64,000 nt of DNA from Maylandia zebra (lineage: Eukaryota; Chordata; Actinopteri; Cichliformes; Cichlidae), in the NCBI RefSeq assembly GCF_041146795.1, contig NC_135175.1, positions 31,127,075 through 31,191,074 of the forward strand. Reading direction: 5' to 3'. Position numbers and translations under genes: made by a program. How positions within the stretch are numbered: position 1 is the first letter of the stretch; each line of letters starts with the position of its first letter. The notes under the pieces were generated by a model that was not told where the DNA came from, did no database searches, and saw nothing but the letters and a program-made list of their open reading frames with translations. Below, piece by piece: positions 23,601 to 34,396 of this stretch.

Positions 23601-26475
23601 CTCCAATACAAAGAGTTGGAGCTGTTTTGTCAAAGGTACTTGGTGAAAATAACTTAAGCTGGTCTGCTCTTCAGCCTTGGTGACTTCATGTAAAAATACA
23701 TGAAGTAGGTTGGAGTGATGCTCCAGAGCAGAGGCAGCCCAAGGTGATGAAGTTGGAGGAAACTCAGCTGACCTGAAATTCTATCATTGGTGTTCTTGTA
23801 GGTCACGGTATCTTTAATGTGACTTTTGGATAAGTTGGTCTTCATATAATTTTATAATATAAAGATGCATGACATAACACAACCAGTTGTTAGTTACTGT
23901 TACCCAGCATGCATGTGCCGTTACTGGTGTAAGAAATGGTTTGTTTCACCGATTTTTGTGTCTCAGGATGTTTGCCCCGTTAAACAGGATCAGTTTTGGA
24001 TTAATAATTGTTTTCATATTAATGACTCACGATTAGAACCTGACAGATGGATAAAGAATTGTCAGTCCTGTGTTTCAGTCAGACATAATTTGAACAGAAA
24101 TGTTAAAAGGAGGTGACAAACTTACTTTAAAGTGAAGCCTTTGTGTGGGAAATGCTGAACTTAGTTTGGAAATTTTATACAGATATTAAGAAGTCAGTAA
24201 ACGGGTGTCATATTAGTATGTTAGATAACTGGCAGCTATAATGCCAGAGTTACCTGTAGAAAGAGAGGAAAGTACAAACTGGATAAAGCAGGCTCCTCTC
24301 CATCAGAGCTCATTGTATCTGTTATCTTGCTCTGAGTTATGATTAAGATGGTGTGGAAAATGTTTTCTGTTCATATTATTTATTTATTTTTTAAATTGGG
24401 TGATGCATATGATTAAAATCATATCTTCATGAACACCAGTGAACCTCAGTTGACATGAGATCTCGCTGTTTCACTTCCTCTTACATCGGCTGCTGTGTTG
24501 ACTGTCGTCTCACTGTTGTTCTGGTCTTTCACTCGCAGGGCAATGTTCATGAGCGGCCTCAGCGAGAGCACGCAAACCCACGTCCACTTGAGGAACGTGG
24601 ACGCGGCCACCCTGCAGATCATCATCACGTACGCCTATACGGGCAACCTGGCCATCAGCGACAGCACAGTAGAGCCACTCTACGAGACCGCCTGCTTCCT
24701 GCAGGTCAGTGCAGTGAAGGACAAAGAAAAGGAACAACCTGTGCTATTTCTCTGTGCCAAAGAGCTCTGTTGTTGATCTGAATTTGTATCAATCCGCCAC
24801 TGAAAGTAGTGCTCTGGTAGTGGCCTCGATAAATTCTATCCTTATTTTGTATCTTTAAAGATAAGAATATGAAGAAGACTAAAACTAAAGACACATCCTT
24901 TATTCTCCTATTTAGGTTGAGGATGTCTTGCTGCAGTGCAGAGACTACCTGGTGAAGAAGATCAACGCTGAGAATTGCGTCCGCATGCTGAGCATCGGTG
25001 ACCTCTACAGCTGTAGTGAGCTGAAGCAGAGCGCCAAGCGCATGGTGGAGCACAAGTTCCCCAAAGTGTACCGACAGGAGACCTTCCTCCAGCTGTCCCA
25101 CGAGCTGCTCATAGACATCCTGAGCAGTGACAACCTCAACGTCGAAAAAGAGGAGACTGTGCGCGAGGCTGCTATGCTGTGGTTGGAGTATAATATGGAG
25201 GCACGATCACAGCACCTGTCCTCGGTTCTGAGTCAGATTCGCATAGATGCACTGTCTGAGGTGACCCAGCGCGCCTGGTTCCAGGGTCTGCCGCCTAACG
25301 ACAAGTCTGTGGTGGTTCAGGGCCTCTACAAATCCATGCCCAAGTTCTTCAAGCCACGGTTAGGCATGACTAAGGAGGAGATGCTGATCTTCATGGAGGC
25401 CATGTCAGAAACCCACAGTGACGGTTATGTATTTTCTTCGAACGTGCCTACTACAGTAGTGTGTTACAGCCCACAGGCGGAGAAGGTGTACAAGCTGTGC
25501 AATCCCCCGGGAGACCTGCAGAAGGTGGGCACGCTTGTGACTCCTGATAATGACGTGTTCATCGCTGGTGGGCAGATCCCTCTCAAAAACTCAATCTCCA
25601 ACCATGGCAAGAGTGGCAAGTTACAGGCGGTGTTCCGCTCAGTCGATAGTTTCTTCTGGTTTGATGCCCAGCAAAACTCCTGGGTGCCCAAAACCCCCAT
25701 GCTGTGTGCTCGAATCAAACCCACGCTGGTCTACTGCGACGGCTTCATCTATGCAATCGGAGGGGATAATGTCGGAGGAGAGCTGAATAAACGCACAGTG
25801 GAGCGCTACGACTGCGAGAAGGACGAGTGGACCATGATGAGCCCCCTACCCTTCGCCTGGAACTGGAGCACCTCGGTGGTGGCGCATAACTGCATATACG
25901 TCATGACCCACGATTTGATGTACTGCTACCTGCCACGAGCCGACACCTGGATGGAGATGGCCATGCGCAAGACGAGCCGCTGTTTTGCATCTGCAGCCGC
26001 CTTCGGCGACCTCATCTTCTACATCGGCGGGCTCCACGTTGTCAGCAACTCCGGCATCCGTCTGCCAACGAGCACCATTGACGGCTCCTCAGTTACTGTG
26101 GAGATTTATGATGTCAAGAAGAATGAGTGGCGTCTGGCGGCGAATATCCCTGCCAAGCGCTACTCCGACCCGTGCGTGCGGGCCGTGGTGCTGCTCAACT
26201 CGCTCTGCATTTTCATGCGTGAAACCCACATGAACGAGCGTGCCAAGTATGCCATCTATCAGTATGACGTGGAGCTCGACCGTTGGTTCCTGCGGCAGCC
26301 CGTGTCGGAACGTGTGCTCTGGGATCTAGGCAAGGACTTCCGCTGTGCGGTGGGGAAGCTGTATCCCTCCTGTTTGGAGGAATCCCCCTGGAAACCCCCA
26401 ACATACCTCTTCTCCCCCGATGGCGCAGAGGAGTTTGAGGTGGACGGTGAGCTGGTGGCCCTCCCTAACGTATAG
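20667..26475 (+). CDS. kbtbd2: Kelch repeat and BTB domain-containing protein 2 (CUL3 substrate adaptor)
   Basis: Three coding exons, 20667-20839, 24539-24704 and 24916-26475, joined in phases 2 and 0, give 632 residues (human KBTBD2 is 623). The order is BTB (about 30-130: [35 protein letters not shown]), BACK (about 135-240: [34 protein letters not shown]) and Kelch blades from about 300 (FIAGGQ near 330, YAIGGDN near 391, FYIGGLH near 481), ending [20 protein letters not shown]. Near-identity across all domains makes the call firm. KBTBD2 presents PI3K p85-alpha to the CUL3 ubiquitin ligase and so tunes insulin signalling. The ATG at 20667 has A at -3 and matches the family N-terminus. The 5' UTR is in the same exon and contains several upstream ATGs. 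It is head-to-head with buc. Confidence 0.97.
20840..24538 (+). other. kbtbd2 intron between BTB exons
   Basis: A 3.7-kb phase-2 intron (donor CAG|GTGAGT, acceptor TCGCAG|G). Scattered open frames have no recognisable homology. A small foldback (ACTTCATGTA / TACATGAAGT) is present near 23685-23710. No other gene seen. Confidence 0.7.
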
Positions 26476-26532
26476 CTCATAAGCACCCCTCCCCTATCTC
26501 TCCGTCTAAAGCAGGAGACTATATTACCAAGG

Positions 26533-26538
26533 AATAAA
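26533..26538 (+). other. First AATAAA after the kbtbd2 stop
   Basis: AATAAA only 58 bases past the stop codon. Further signals follow at 26975-26980 (inside the hAT-like element) and 29970-29975, so the true 3' end is unresolved. KBTBD2 mRNAs usually have a longer 3' UTR than this first site would give. Confidence 0.3.
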
Positions 26539-27091
26539 CAATAAGGGGAGGGGGCTCATTGGAACTCTAGAAAACAAAAGGGTTTGACTTTCTGTATTGT
26601 AGAGGGAGCTCTGGACTTCAGAGGCTGTTGCTGATGAGCAGCCCAAAACAAGTTTGGAGCAACAACAAAAAACGCCCCCTCAAAATTACTAGTAATCTTA
26701 AAAAAATGTTTTCCCCGTGTTCATTGGTTTCTTTTTTTTTTTTTTTTTGCCAGTGAAATGTGTTTAGATTTTCCTACATTTGTCATACTGTTCCAACTAG
26801 AGCCCGACCGATATCAGCTGGTGCCCAATTGGCACGTGTCTTGTCCGATATTTTTCTACGAACGTAACACAAAAAACAAAGTTTGAGGTCATTCAGGCGT
26901 CCAAGCAACTCAGACTCCAGTGTTTCCTGCAGATTTCGTTTCTGTTTGTGGTGGTCACATTCTGAAATGAGTAAAATAAATATTACTGTTTTATAAGGTG
27001 CTCCTCTGCAGTTTTCAATTGCTGTGGTCTCTGTGATAAATAACAGTGCAATATATTCAGCTGCCTCTCCGGTGAGTCTCTCATCACTCGG

Positions 27092-27129
27092 TTTGGACAG
27101 CTGCTGACCAGTGCCAGCAGCTGTCCAAA
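27092..27129. repeat. Perfect 15-bp hairpin
   Basis: TTTGGACAGCTGCTG (27092-27106) and its exact reverse complement (27115-27129) are separated by eight bases. It lies within the hAT-like element and may be a subterminal foldback. Confidence 0.85.
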
Positions 27130-27440
27130 TCTACCACAGGGGGAAAGGCTGGAGAGGCAAGGACCACCACAACAGTGAGCCAGCCAGTAGGGAAACATGA
27201 GGTGGGAAGGGAGTGGGCTTTGAAAATAAGAGCGTTTAAATTTATGGAAGTTTTTTGCCCATGTCTGCATGAGAAACACTGGACTCATGGTTTACATTCA
27301 CTCAGCACTGTCAGCAGCACATGTAGCAGAGTAGGAATCACAGCTTTGAAACGTGGTCAGGCAATCGGCGATCTGCCTCCAAAAGTAATTTTAACCATGA
27401 TAAATAATGAGAACAATCTGAAATGCTCCAGGTTTGTATT

Positions 27441-28010
27441 TCCACCGATCAGCCACAACGTTAAAGCTGATCTTTTATTTATTTTTCGTTCCAATGATGG
27501 TTATTTCAAGCCACTGTACACACTGATATTCACTGGGAACTATTCAGTATTATATCACTGTTCATAACAGTTGTAACACAGTTTGTTTTGTTTCAGTTTC
27601 ACTTGGCAAAGTTTGCTCTGCACCTCAGTTCCGTTTACTCTTTGGAGGTTTCTGGTCGTTTCAAGGCACGATGCACTCTTATATTCACTGGGAATTACTC
27701 AACAGTTGTGGCACAGTTTGTTAGTTTCACCTGGCGGAGTTTGTGTCAAATCTCATTTTCGTTTACGTTGACAGCCGTTAAGTCACCGCTGGCTTTTCGT
27801 GCTTCGTTGTGTGCAGCAGCCTCTAGGTCCATTACTGCCACTCACTGGTAGGAGACACGCATCACATCACTTTAGCTTTGGTGTTATAACTTATCCTAAA
27901 ATCATGATCATAGTTCTCTTTGCAGTACAATGCAGTGGTGTCAAAGCTGTTTGATCTTCAGGCAGGTGGTTCTAATATTGTGTGTGTGTGTGTGTGTATA
28001 TACACACCAA
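27441..28010. mobile_element. Nested Tc1-like short element with degraded inverted ends
   Basis: CACCGATCAGCCACAACGTT at about 27444 is a terminal sequence of another fish Tc1-like family. The opposite end, CAGGCAGGTGGTTCTAATAT followed by a GT run, lies at about 27960 in inverse orientation. No transposase frame between them. It sits inside the hAT-like element, so it inserted later. Confidence 0.5.
27480..27790 (+). repeat. Two imperfect tandem units of about 150 bp
   Basis: Shared landmarks occur twice in the same order: GGT..TTTCAAG, CAC..TTATATTCACTGGGAA (or CTGATATTCACTGGGAA), AACAGTTGT..CACAGTTTGTT, TTTCAC.TGGC..AGTTTG and CGTTTAC. The first set runs from about 27485 to 27640 and the second from about 27645 to 27770. 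The spacing suggests a local duplication. Confidence 0.65.
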
Positions 28011-28096
28011 TATACAGAATTTTTAATTTAAAAAAAAAAGAAAAAAAAGAGCATCCACACCAAAAGATCCAGCGTCGTTCAGGCTCTAGTTCCTAC

Positions 28097-30060
28097 AATA
28101 TGATAATCTAAACGTCAGCAGATGATGATGAGGATAATGATGCACTTGTAAATCTACTCAAATGTCAATGGCAACTGTACCAAAATTACCCCCCAAAGCC
28201 CCTTATTAGATTGTTGCTTCCCCCTCTCTCCGCTCCTGTTCTTTCCCCCCCCTCTTCTCTCATTACTGATGAAGGAATACTCTGCAGAAAATCTGGCTTT
28301 ACAGCATGAGAACCTCAGTTTGATCCACTTTAACATTTTTCTTTTGCTCTGTGCAAAAGAAGCTGATTTCAGACGTTAAGTTAACATAGTTAAAGTCAGT
28401 CAAAAGTGAGTGTAGAGTGCAAAAGTGTAGAAAAGCAGCAGTTCTCCCCATTTGATTCTTAAAACAGAAAATGTTTGACTCTTAATTTAAAAAAAGAGTT
28501 GTATTAGATTTTAACTGCGTCATTCTCTGCTTTCAGCTTTTATAAGATTTGCTGCTTTTCTTTAACTTTTTTTGCAGAGGTAATGAAATAGTTTCTAATC
28601 TAAGAGTTTAAGCTTACATCTTCAAATTTCAGTAACACTGGTTTACTTTTTTTTTATTTTTTTTATTTTTTTTCCTCTCTCTTGCAGTCACAAAGCAGGT
28701 GAAGTTTAATTTCCAGCAGAGTTTTCCTTTTTCAAAAAACAGGATCACTTATTTCCTCAAAAGGCCTGCAGATGAGGGAAGCAGAGGCTGCGGTTTTTGG
28801 GAAAGGCCAGAGAGGCTGTTTTTAAAAGCGAGAGAGAGGGTGACTGCAGGTTCAGCCACCCGTCGCCTCTCCTCCCTCACCTCTCTGTCCTCTGCCCTCA
28901 CGCCGCCGCTGCCTGTTCCTCGAGTTGGTTTGCACACCGGTCTTCCACACAGCCAGCAGTCAACGCCTCACTCGATCTGCCGTGACATGATCGTGACACT
29001 TTGTTTTTCTCCAACACACAACTCCATTCACAGTACAAACAGGTTTCTGGCTCATCATCTTTTTAAGTTTTTGTTTCTTATTTCCAAGCTGCTGAAATAT
29101 ATATAAAATGTATAATAGAATATCTATTTTTCATATGTTTAAAAGAAAACTGTTCTAGTGTGGGGAAATAACCAGGTCTATTTTGTATTAGGTTTTTTTT
29201 TTCTTTTAAATTAATATCAGACTTTACTGTAGTGTGATTGTGGGTTGTTTTTTTTTTTTGTTTTTTTGTTTTTTCTCCCCTATTGAATTACATTTTCCGA
29301 AGTGAATATCGAGGAATCTTGCTGCTGATTGGTTGTGAGAGGAGCGGGCTAGCCTTGGGATTTTTTCGCTAAGGAAACTGTCCCGCCAACCACTAGCAGA
29401 AGTGGAGAGGGGCGGGGTTAGAGGAGGGAAGGGGTCTTCCTCCTTTTTTCTTTTTTTTTTTTTTAAAAACATGAGCACAGGTGCTTCATGACGAACCTTA
29501 CTAGCATGTTTGGCTGCATCATATTCCTTTGGCACTGTATTTTGAATGAACGTTAATTTATTAAAAAACATACCAAAAACGTTCCTGAAAGTAGACTCCC
29601 TGTTTGTTTGTTTTTGTTATACAATTTTTGAAAAATAGGTGCTAGATGAAGAAATGCAAAAATAATGCACGTTTTTGAAATTCTTTGCTGTGGGGTTTCG
29701 GCACCTTGAAACAATGAGCTATTCAATGTAAAATAATGCAAAATGCTGTCAAGCAAGTTTATCTTTCATGCCTGGCATTGCTGAAATACTTTTTCAAGAA
29801 GTCAAAGTGTCTTGCTTACACCCCTACATACTGTTTATTCTGGTTCATGTGACAGACGTTAGTGAAGTTGCAGTTGCTGCTAAATACAGAAACTGAGCGA
29901 GCAAATACAGAATTGCTGCCTAGGAAATAGCAGGGCATTTTACATCCAAAGGTACAGCTCTATGTGGAGAATAAAAATTTACTTTTTTTTATTTATTGTT
30001 TTTTCTTAGCGATAGAAAAAGACATGTAGGGGTGGACAGGAGAAAAACAAGCCAGTGCTG
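28097..30060. other. kbtbd2 3' flank / possible long 3' UTR
   Basis: T-rich DNA with long T runs (28645-28680, 29250-29280, 29447-29465) and no gene. A GC-richer patch at 29300-29430 has an inverted CCAAT (CTGATTGGTTG, 29325-29335) and GGGGCGGGG at 29409-29417. I cannot tell 3' UTR from intergenic sequence here. Confidence 0.4.
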
Positions 30061-30232
30061 TTTGGAGCTGTACATGTGGAACTTCCTTTAAAACAAATGC
30101 TAAACAGCTGAGTGGAGGTCAAACTGTGTAAACTTTACAGTAATGGATGGTGGTTTGATGGATGTAATCAAATTCTCCACACAACTGTGTAGCATTTGTT
30201 TTGAAGGATGTTCCACACCTACAGCTCCAAAA
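30061..30232. repeat. Foldback: 41-bp inverted repeat, arms about 90% identical
   Basis: The left arm (30061-30101) starts TTTGGAGCTGTACATGTGG. The right arm (30191-30231), reversed, starts TTTGGAGCTGTAGGTGTGG. Four mismatches in 41 bases, with an 89-base centre. It is MITE-like in layout, but no target-site duplication was found. Confidence 0.75.
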
Positions 30233-32748
30233 GGTAGAATTGATCAAATTCTTTTATCCTGTATAGGTGTGAAGGCGTAAATATGCATGCAACGCGTTTG
30301 TATACTATATTGGTGAAGCCATCAATACCATTAAATGGAAACACCAGGCTGCAAACATGAAATCGAGAAACAAAATAGTTTCTGTCAAATTGCTCAGATT
30401 TACTTTCCCGTTAACGTTAGTCACAGTAGAAAAATGGGATGGAGACCAAAAGCAAAATGTTGCAACTTCAGTTGTTGCTTCAAAGACTGGGACCAGATCT
30501 GCAACTAGTCAGTTGCTGCCTCCGAAGCAGTTTTGGTGCTTTGAAGTGGTGATAAAATAGCAACGAGACTGAGTCAGTCTGCAACTGAATGCAGTCTCTT
30601 TGAGATTATACAGTGATTGTGATAAATTAATTGCAAATCTTTCCATCTATTTCACATTAACAACTTACATAGAGTAAAGCCAAAACCTAAGATCTGAAAG
30701 AAGTTCTTCCACAAATAGTGACACAGTTGCTGCACAACAGCGATTTACCTGCAAAATCACACAGCTCATCAGCAACCTTGCTTTTATATAGGAGTACAAC
30801 TAGCTGAGTCAAGTCCCCTGTTCCACAGAGATGTGTTGCAGACAGTAATTAGAGTCTGTTTCATGTGAAACTGCCCAACTTTGCAGCAGAATAAACATGA
30901 TTCTAGATATAGGATATGGGAAACCTTTTCAGCTTCATTGCAACTGTAAATCTAATCCATGTGGATGCTGGGGTCGGGTGTGGCCAATTTGAAAAGTGAA
31001 GCTGGTCAAGTGATGTCTGCTAGGCTTCACCTCAGCGAACTTGAGTGAATAAGCTGGAATTCTTCTCGTTTGTCCTTTTGATGCCTTAACGCTCCAAAAA
31101 TGGTCAAAACAGTAATGTTGAGGCTTACATTCAGGAGTTTAGGACTTACCCAACAGCACTAAGTTTGGACAAATTTGTCATTTAGTTTACTTTTTGAAAG
31201 TATCTGAACCCAATATGTCGCATTAGAAAAATTCTAATAGACAAGCACCACTGAGGATGGTGAGAAATGAGTCTGGAGAAAGGTTTTGAAAGTGGAAACA
31301 TGCTGTCATTTGTGAAATAGTTGGGTAATAACTGAACTTAAAACACAAACATCGATGTTTATGTACCAGAAACGGAACTAAGGGTTTTCTCTTTAGATTT
31401 CTGCTAATCATTAGGCATCATTTAAAAACATAAATGAGTTCCCCTGAAGGAGGGATTCGGTGGGTGAAGCCACATGCAAGGTCGTCGGATTCATGAGTTC
31501 CCGTTATGCCAGCGTGCAGTTGTCGGACAACACTGTGCTGTGTTTTTGTCGAGCCATGTGGTGCTGCCACCACAACAACAGCCCCCCCTCTCTCACTCAC
31601 ACACCAGCGCTTTTTTTTTGTGTAGGTGGGGTGGGGGGTGGTGGACTAACCTACATTTGTTCCCAGACAAAAACCCAGAGGGATAAAGGAAAATAAATGC
31701 TCCCGTGTATGCTAAAAATAAGTCTGGTGGGTTTTTGTTTTGATTGTTTAATACAGCAATATAGTTAACCCGATGTCCTTCTCCAATACATTAAAAGCAT
31801 CTGTCAAGAAAATAATCTGAATCTGAATTCATAATACATTCATATATATATATATATATATATACTTAAATACAAAATGAAAATATATCATTAGAGGATT
31901 TAAAAAAGCAGCTTTTCTTTACAGTTAGCAATTTAACATACTTAATTCTAAATCAAAACACCAGAAAATGAGTCAATGTCCAAAGAAGCGTGAAGAAGAA
32001 AACAAAAACTGTAAAACTGGACTGGACAGAGCATGCTCACTGGACCACTTTTAATCCAACAGTTGTTGAGTATTTGTAGCATGGAGGGAAAAGATCCTTC
32101 AAGCACCTCAAAATTACAGTTATACAAGGTAAAGATCCATAAAAAGAAGATATAACAGCTGCTTTGTGCAAATACACAGTGGTCCACAGACTGGGACTTT
32201 TTCCAGTGTTGTTACAACAAAACATGGATAGTCGTGGGACAACAAGTTACACAAGAAATAAATAAGTTGTCTGCTTTACCATCTTCAAATATACTTTTTA
32301 AAAGATATTTATGCATGTATACTGACAGTAAAGTACAAAAAGGCTTAGGTAAGGGATTACAATACCCTGTCAAACACAGCTGGGTTTCATCACAATCAGA
32401 CATTAGGTTCACAAGGATTTCTGTAATAACATTGTGGTGTTATCATAACAGCGTGTTCGCGATTTGAAATTTGGAATTGTAATGTTTATGTAGGAGTGAA
32501 TCAAATCTAGAGCTATGACTAATCAAGTAATGTCAACTGAAAAGAATTATTCAATTTGATACCGTTTTTAATTACATATTTCCACAAAACAGACAAAATG
32601 TAAATCAAATAAAAACATTTACATGTAAAAATAATTGATACTAAACAATACAGTGGACTCAGTAACTTAAGCTACAAGTTAGTTTAAAAAAATGCTTCCC
32701 ATTTTCTCCTTTTTGACTCCTTCCCGTTATTGTCTAAAATAAAATTAT
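30233..32748. other. Intergenic between kbtbd2 and avl9 (tail to tail)
   Basis: No gene recognised. A (TA)n run lies at 31842-31864. Short open frames (30357-30560, 31418-31600, 31948-32187) lack homology or splice context. Confidence 0.45.
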
Positions 32749-32754
32749 TTTATT
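32749..32754 (-). other. Candidate polyadenylation signal of avl9
   Basis: TTTATT on the plus strand, AATAAA on the gene strand, 1.64 kb past the avl9 stop. It would define a 3' UTR of about 1.65 kb. Other signals cannot be excluded. Confidence 0.3.
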
Positions 32755-32913
32755 TCTCCTCACCAAAATATCCTGGAACAGCCAAATTAAGCCAGTTTAA
32801 GTAACATTGGTGGGTTTTTTACGCCAGCTTTTTCTTTAGCTGTTACCTAGCTAAAGCTAACATTTGCCATTAAAAAAAAAAGTCTGTTTTTCTGGTAACA
32901 GCAGCAAAAAAAA

Positions 32914-32949
32914 ATTCAAACAAAGTTAACTGGTTAACTTTGTTTGAAT
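32914..32949. repeat. 36-bp perfect palindrome (17-bp arms, 2-bp centre)
   Basis: ATTCAAACAAAGTTAAC, then TG, then the exact reverse complement. It lies in the probable avl9 3' UTR and would form a strong hairpin in RNA. Confidence 0.9.
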
Positions 32950-34396
32950 GGTCACATCAAACCAACATTTCTCTTTGTAACATTAGTGTCTTATGGTCAT
33001 GTTAATAGTGTTCACGTATTAGTTCCTACATTTGCAAAGATTTTAAAGATTTAAAGGTCCATAAACTTTAAGTCATAAACACAATGTTGTTATCACAACG
33101 ACTTAGAAGTCTGAAGTTCCATCTGAAAGGAAAGAAATCTGAAATTTAATTTTACATTTACAATTACATTTTTTAACTTGTAAGCTAGTTGAAAAGTAAA
33201 GTAACATTAGCCAATTTTCTTGTGTGTTTTAGTTTTGGGGGGGGGGACTTTTGCTTAAAAAAAATGTTAGACTCATCTTATTAAATTCTTCTCTTTTTAA
33301 AAACAATATTCAAAAAAAATGTCAATCATTATAACTGCATGTTTTCTAGGAAAGCTTGTTTCTGACTTTTTTACTATCCATAAATTAAAATTTCAGGTTA
33401 GCTTCTAGAGAGGAGTCAACATTTGAAGTTGGGTATCTAATAATTTTAACTTAAAAGTAAATCAAAATTTTTAAATAATACAGAAATTTTAACTTACTTT
33501 TCATTGGCTATGTTTGTTTGGTGTTTGTTTGTTTGTTATTTGTTTAAAAAAAAAATCAAGCAATCAATAATGTTCCTTATAATATTCTTTTTCTCAAGCT
33601 AGCTAAAAAGTAGCATTAGCTTGCTAAATTTGATGATGTTAGCGACTATTATAAAGAAGTTTTTGTTTTGATTTTTTCATTTAAAATCAGTCCTGTTAAA
33701 TTAAAAACGATAATTCTGATTCATTACCACTTGATTTGCTGTTGTAAGTGATACGTTATATTTCACGCTGTTACTGCATTAACCACAATGTTACCACAGG
33801 GGACTGGTAAACGGGATCCAGACTGCATTTAAAATGTGTACCATTAAAACTTTCAAGGGACCACAGATCATGCTTTTCCATTCAATGCTGTGACTTATGT
33901 TTTCTATATATATTTTACTTAATGTCATTTCTCAGCAAAATAGTCACCTTTTTAGACAAACTGTATAAATATGCAGCACAGAGTGAACACTGCAAACTCC
34001 AGAACAGCATCTCTAGTGTCTCACAGGAAAGCATCCAGCAATACAAACGGCAGCAGTGAGAAAGAGGCGGTCAGACATAATAATGCAACCTGCTGAATTT
34101 TCTGGCTTTGATCAAAAGCAGTGGCAGTCTCTGCCTCACAGTGGTTATGGACTGTACAGTTAACACAAAGGCAGTGTCTGCCTCCTTGTTTGGGATGCGC
34201 CCCGCAAATATGATGCTGGAAAAAAGTGCCAGAAACACCAACTTATGGCTGTATATTTCAGATGGCTCTCATTTGATTTTGAATAGAGATTTACTATCCT
34301 TCATGAAACTAGCGCTCACTCTGTCGGCCCCCAAGCTTCACAATCAGAGGATGACACAGAAACAGAGTCAATGAGGATTTCCGGGGGTGTCAGTTG

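Larger units (their letters stand above)
26798..28088. mobile_element. hAT-like element, about 1.29 kb, with target-site duplication
   Basis: The ends are inverted: TAGAGCCCGACCGAT on the left and, reversed, TAGAGCCTGAACGAC on the right. They are flanked by GTTCCAAC (26790-26797) and GTTCCTAC (28089-28096), a 7-of-8 match as expected for an 8-bp hAT duplication. No transposase frame is left. The interior carries a 15-bp perfect hairpin, fragments of a Tc1-like element and an internal duplication. Confidence 0.6.

Noticed and set aside
25464-26037. Minus-strand and +1-frame open frames across the kbtbd2 last exon
   Set aside because: Antisense and frame-shadow effects of a GC-rich coding exon.
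30460-30620. Region with repeated 'GTTGC' and 'CAGTCT' words, considered as a tandem repeat
   Set aside because: No constant period or aligned units could be drawn by eye.
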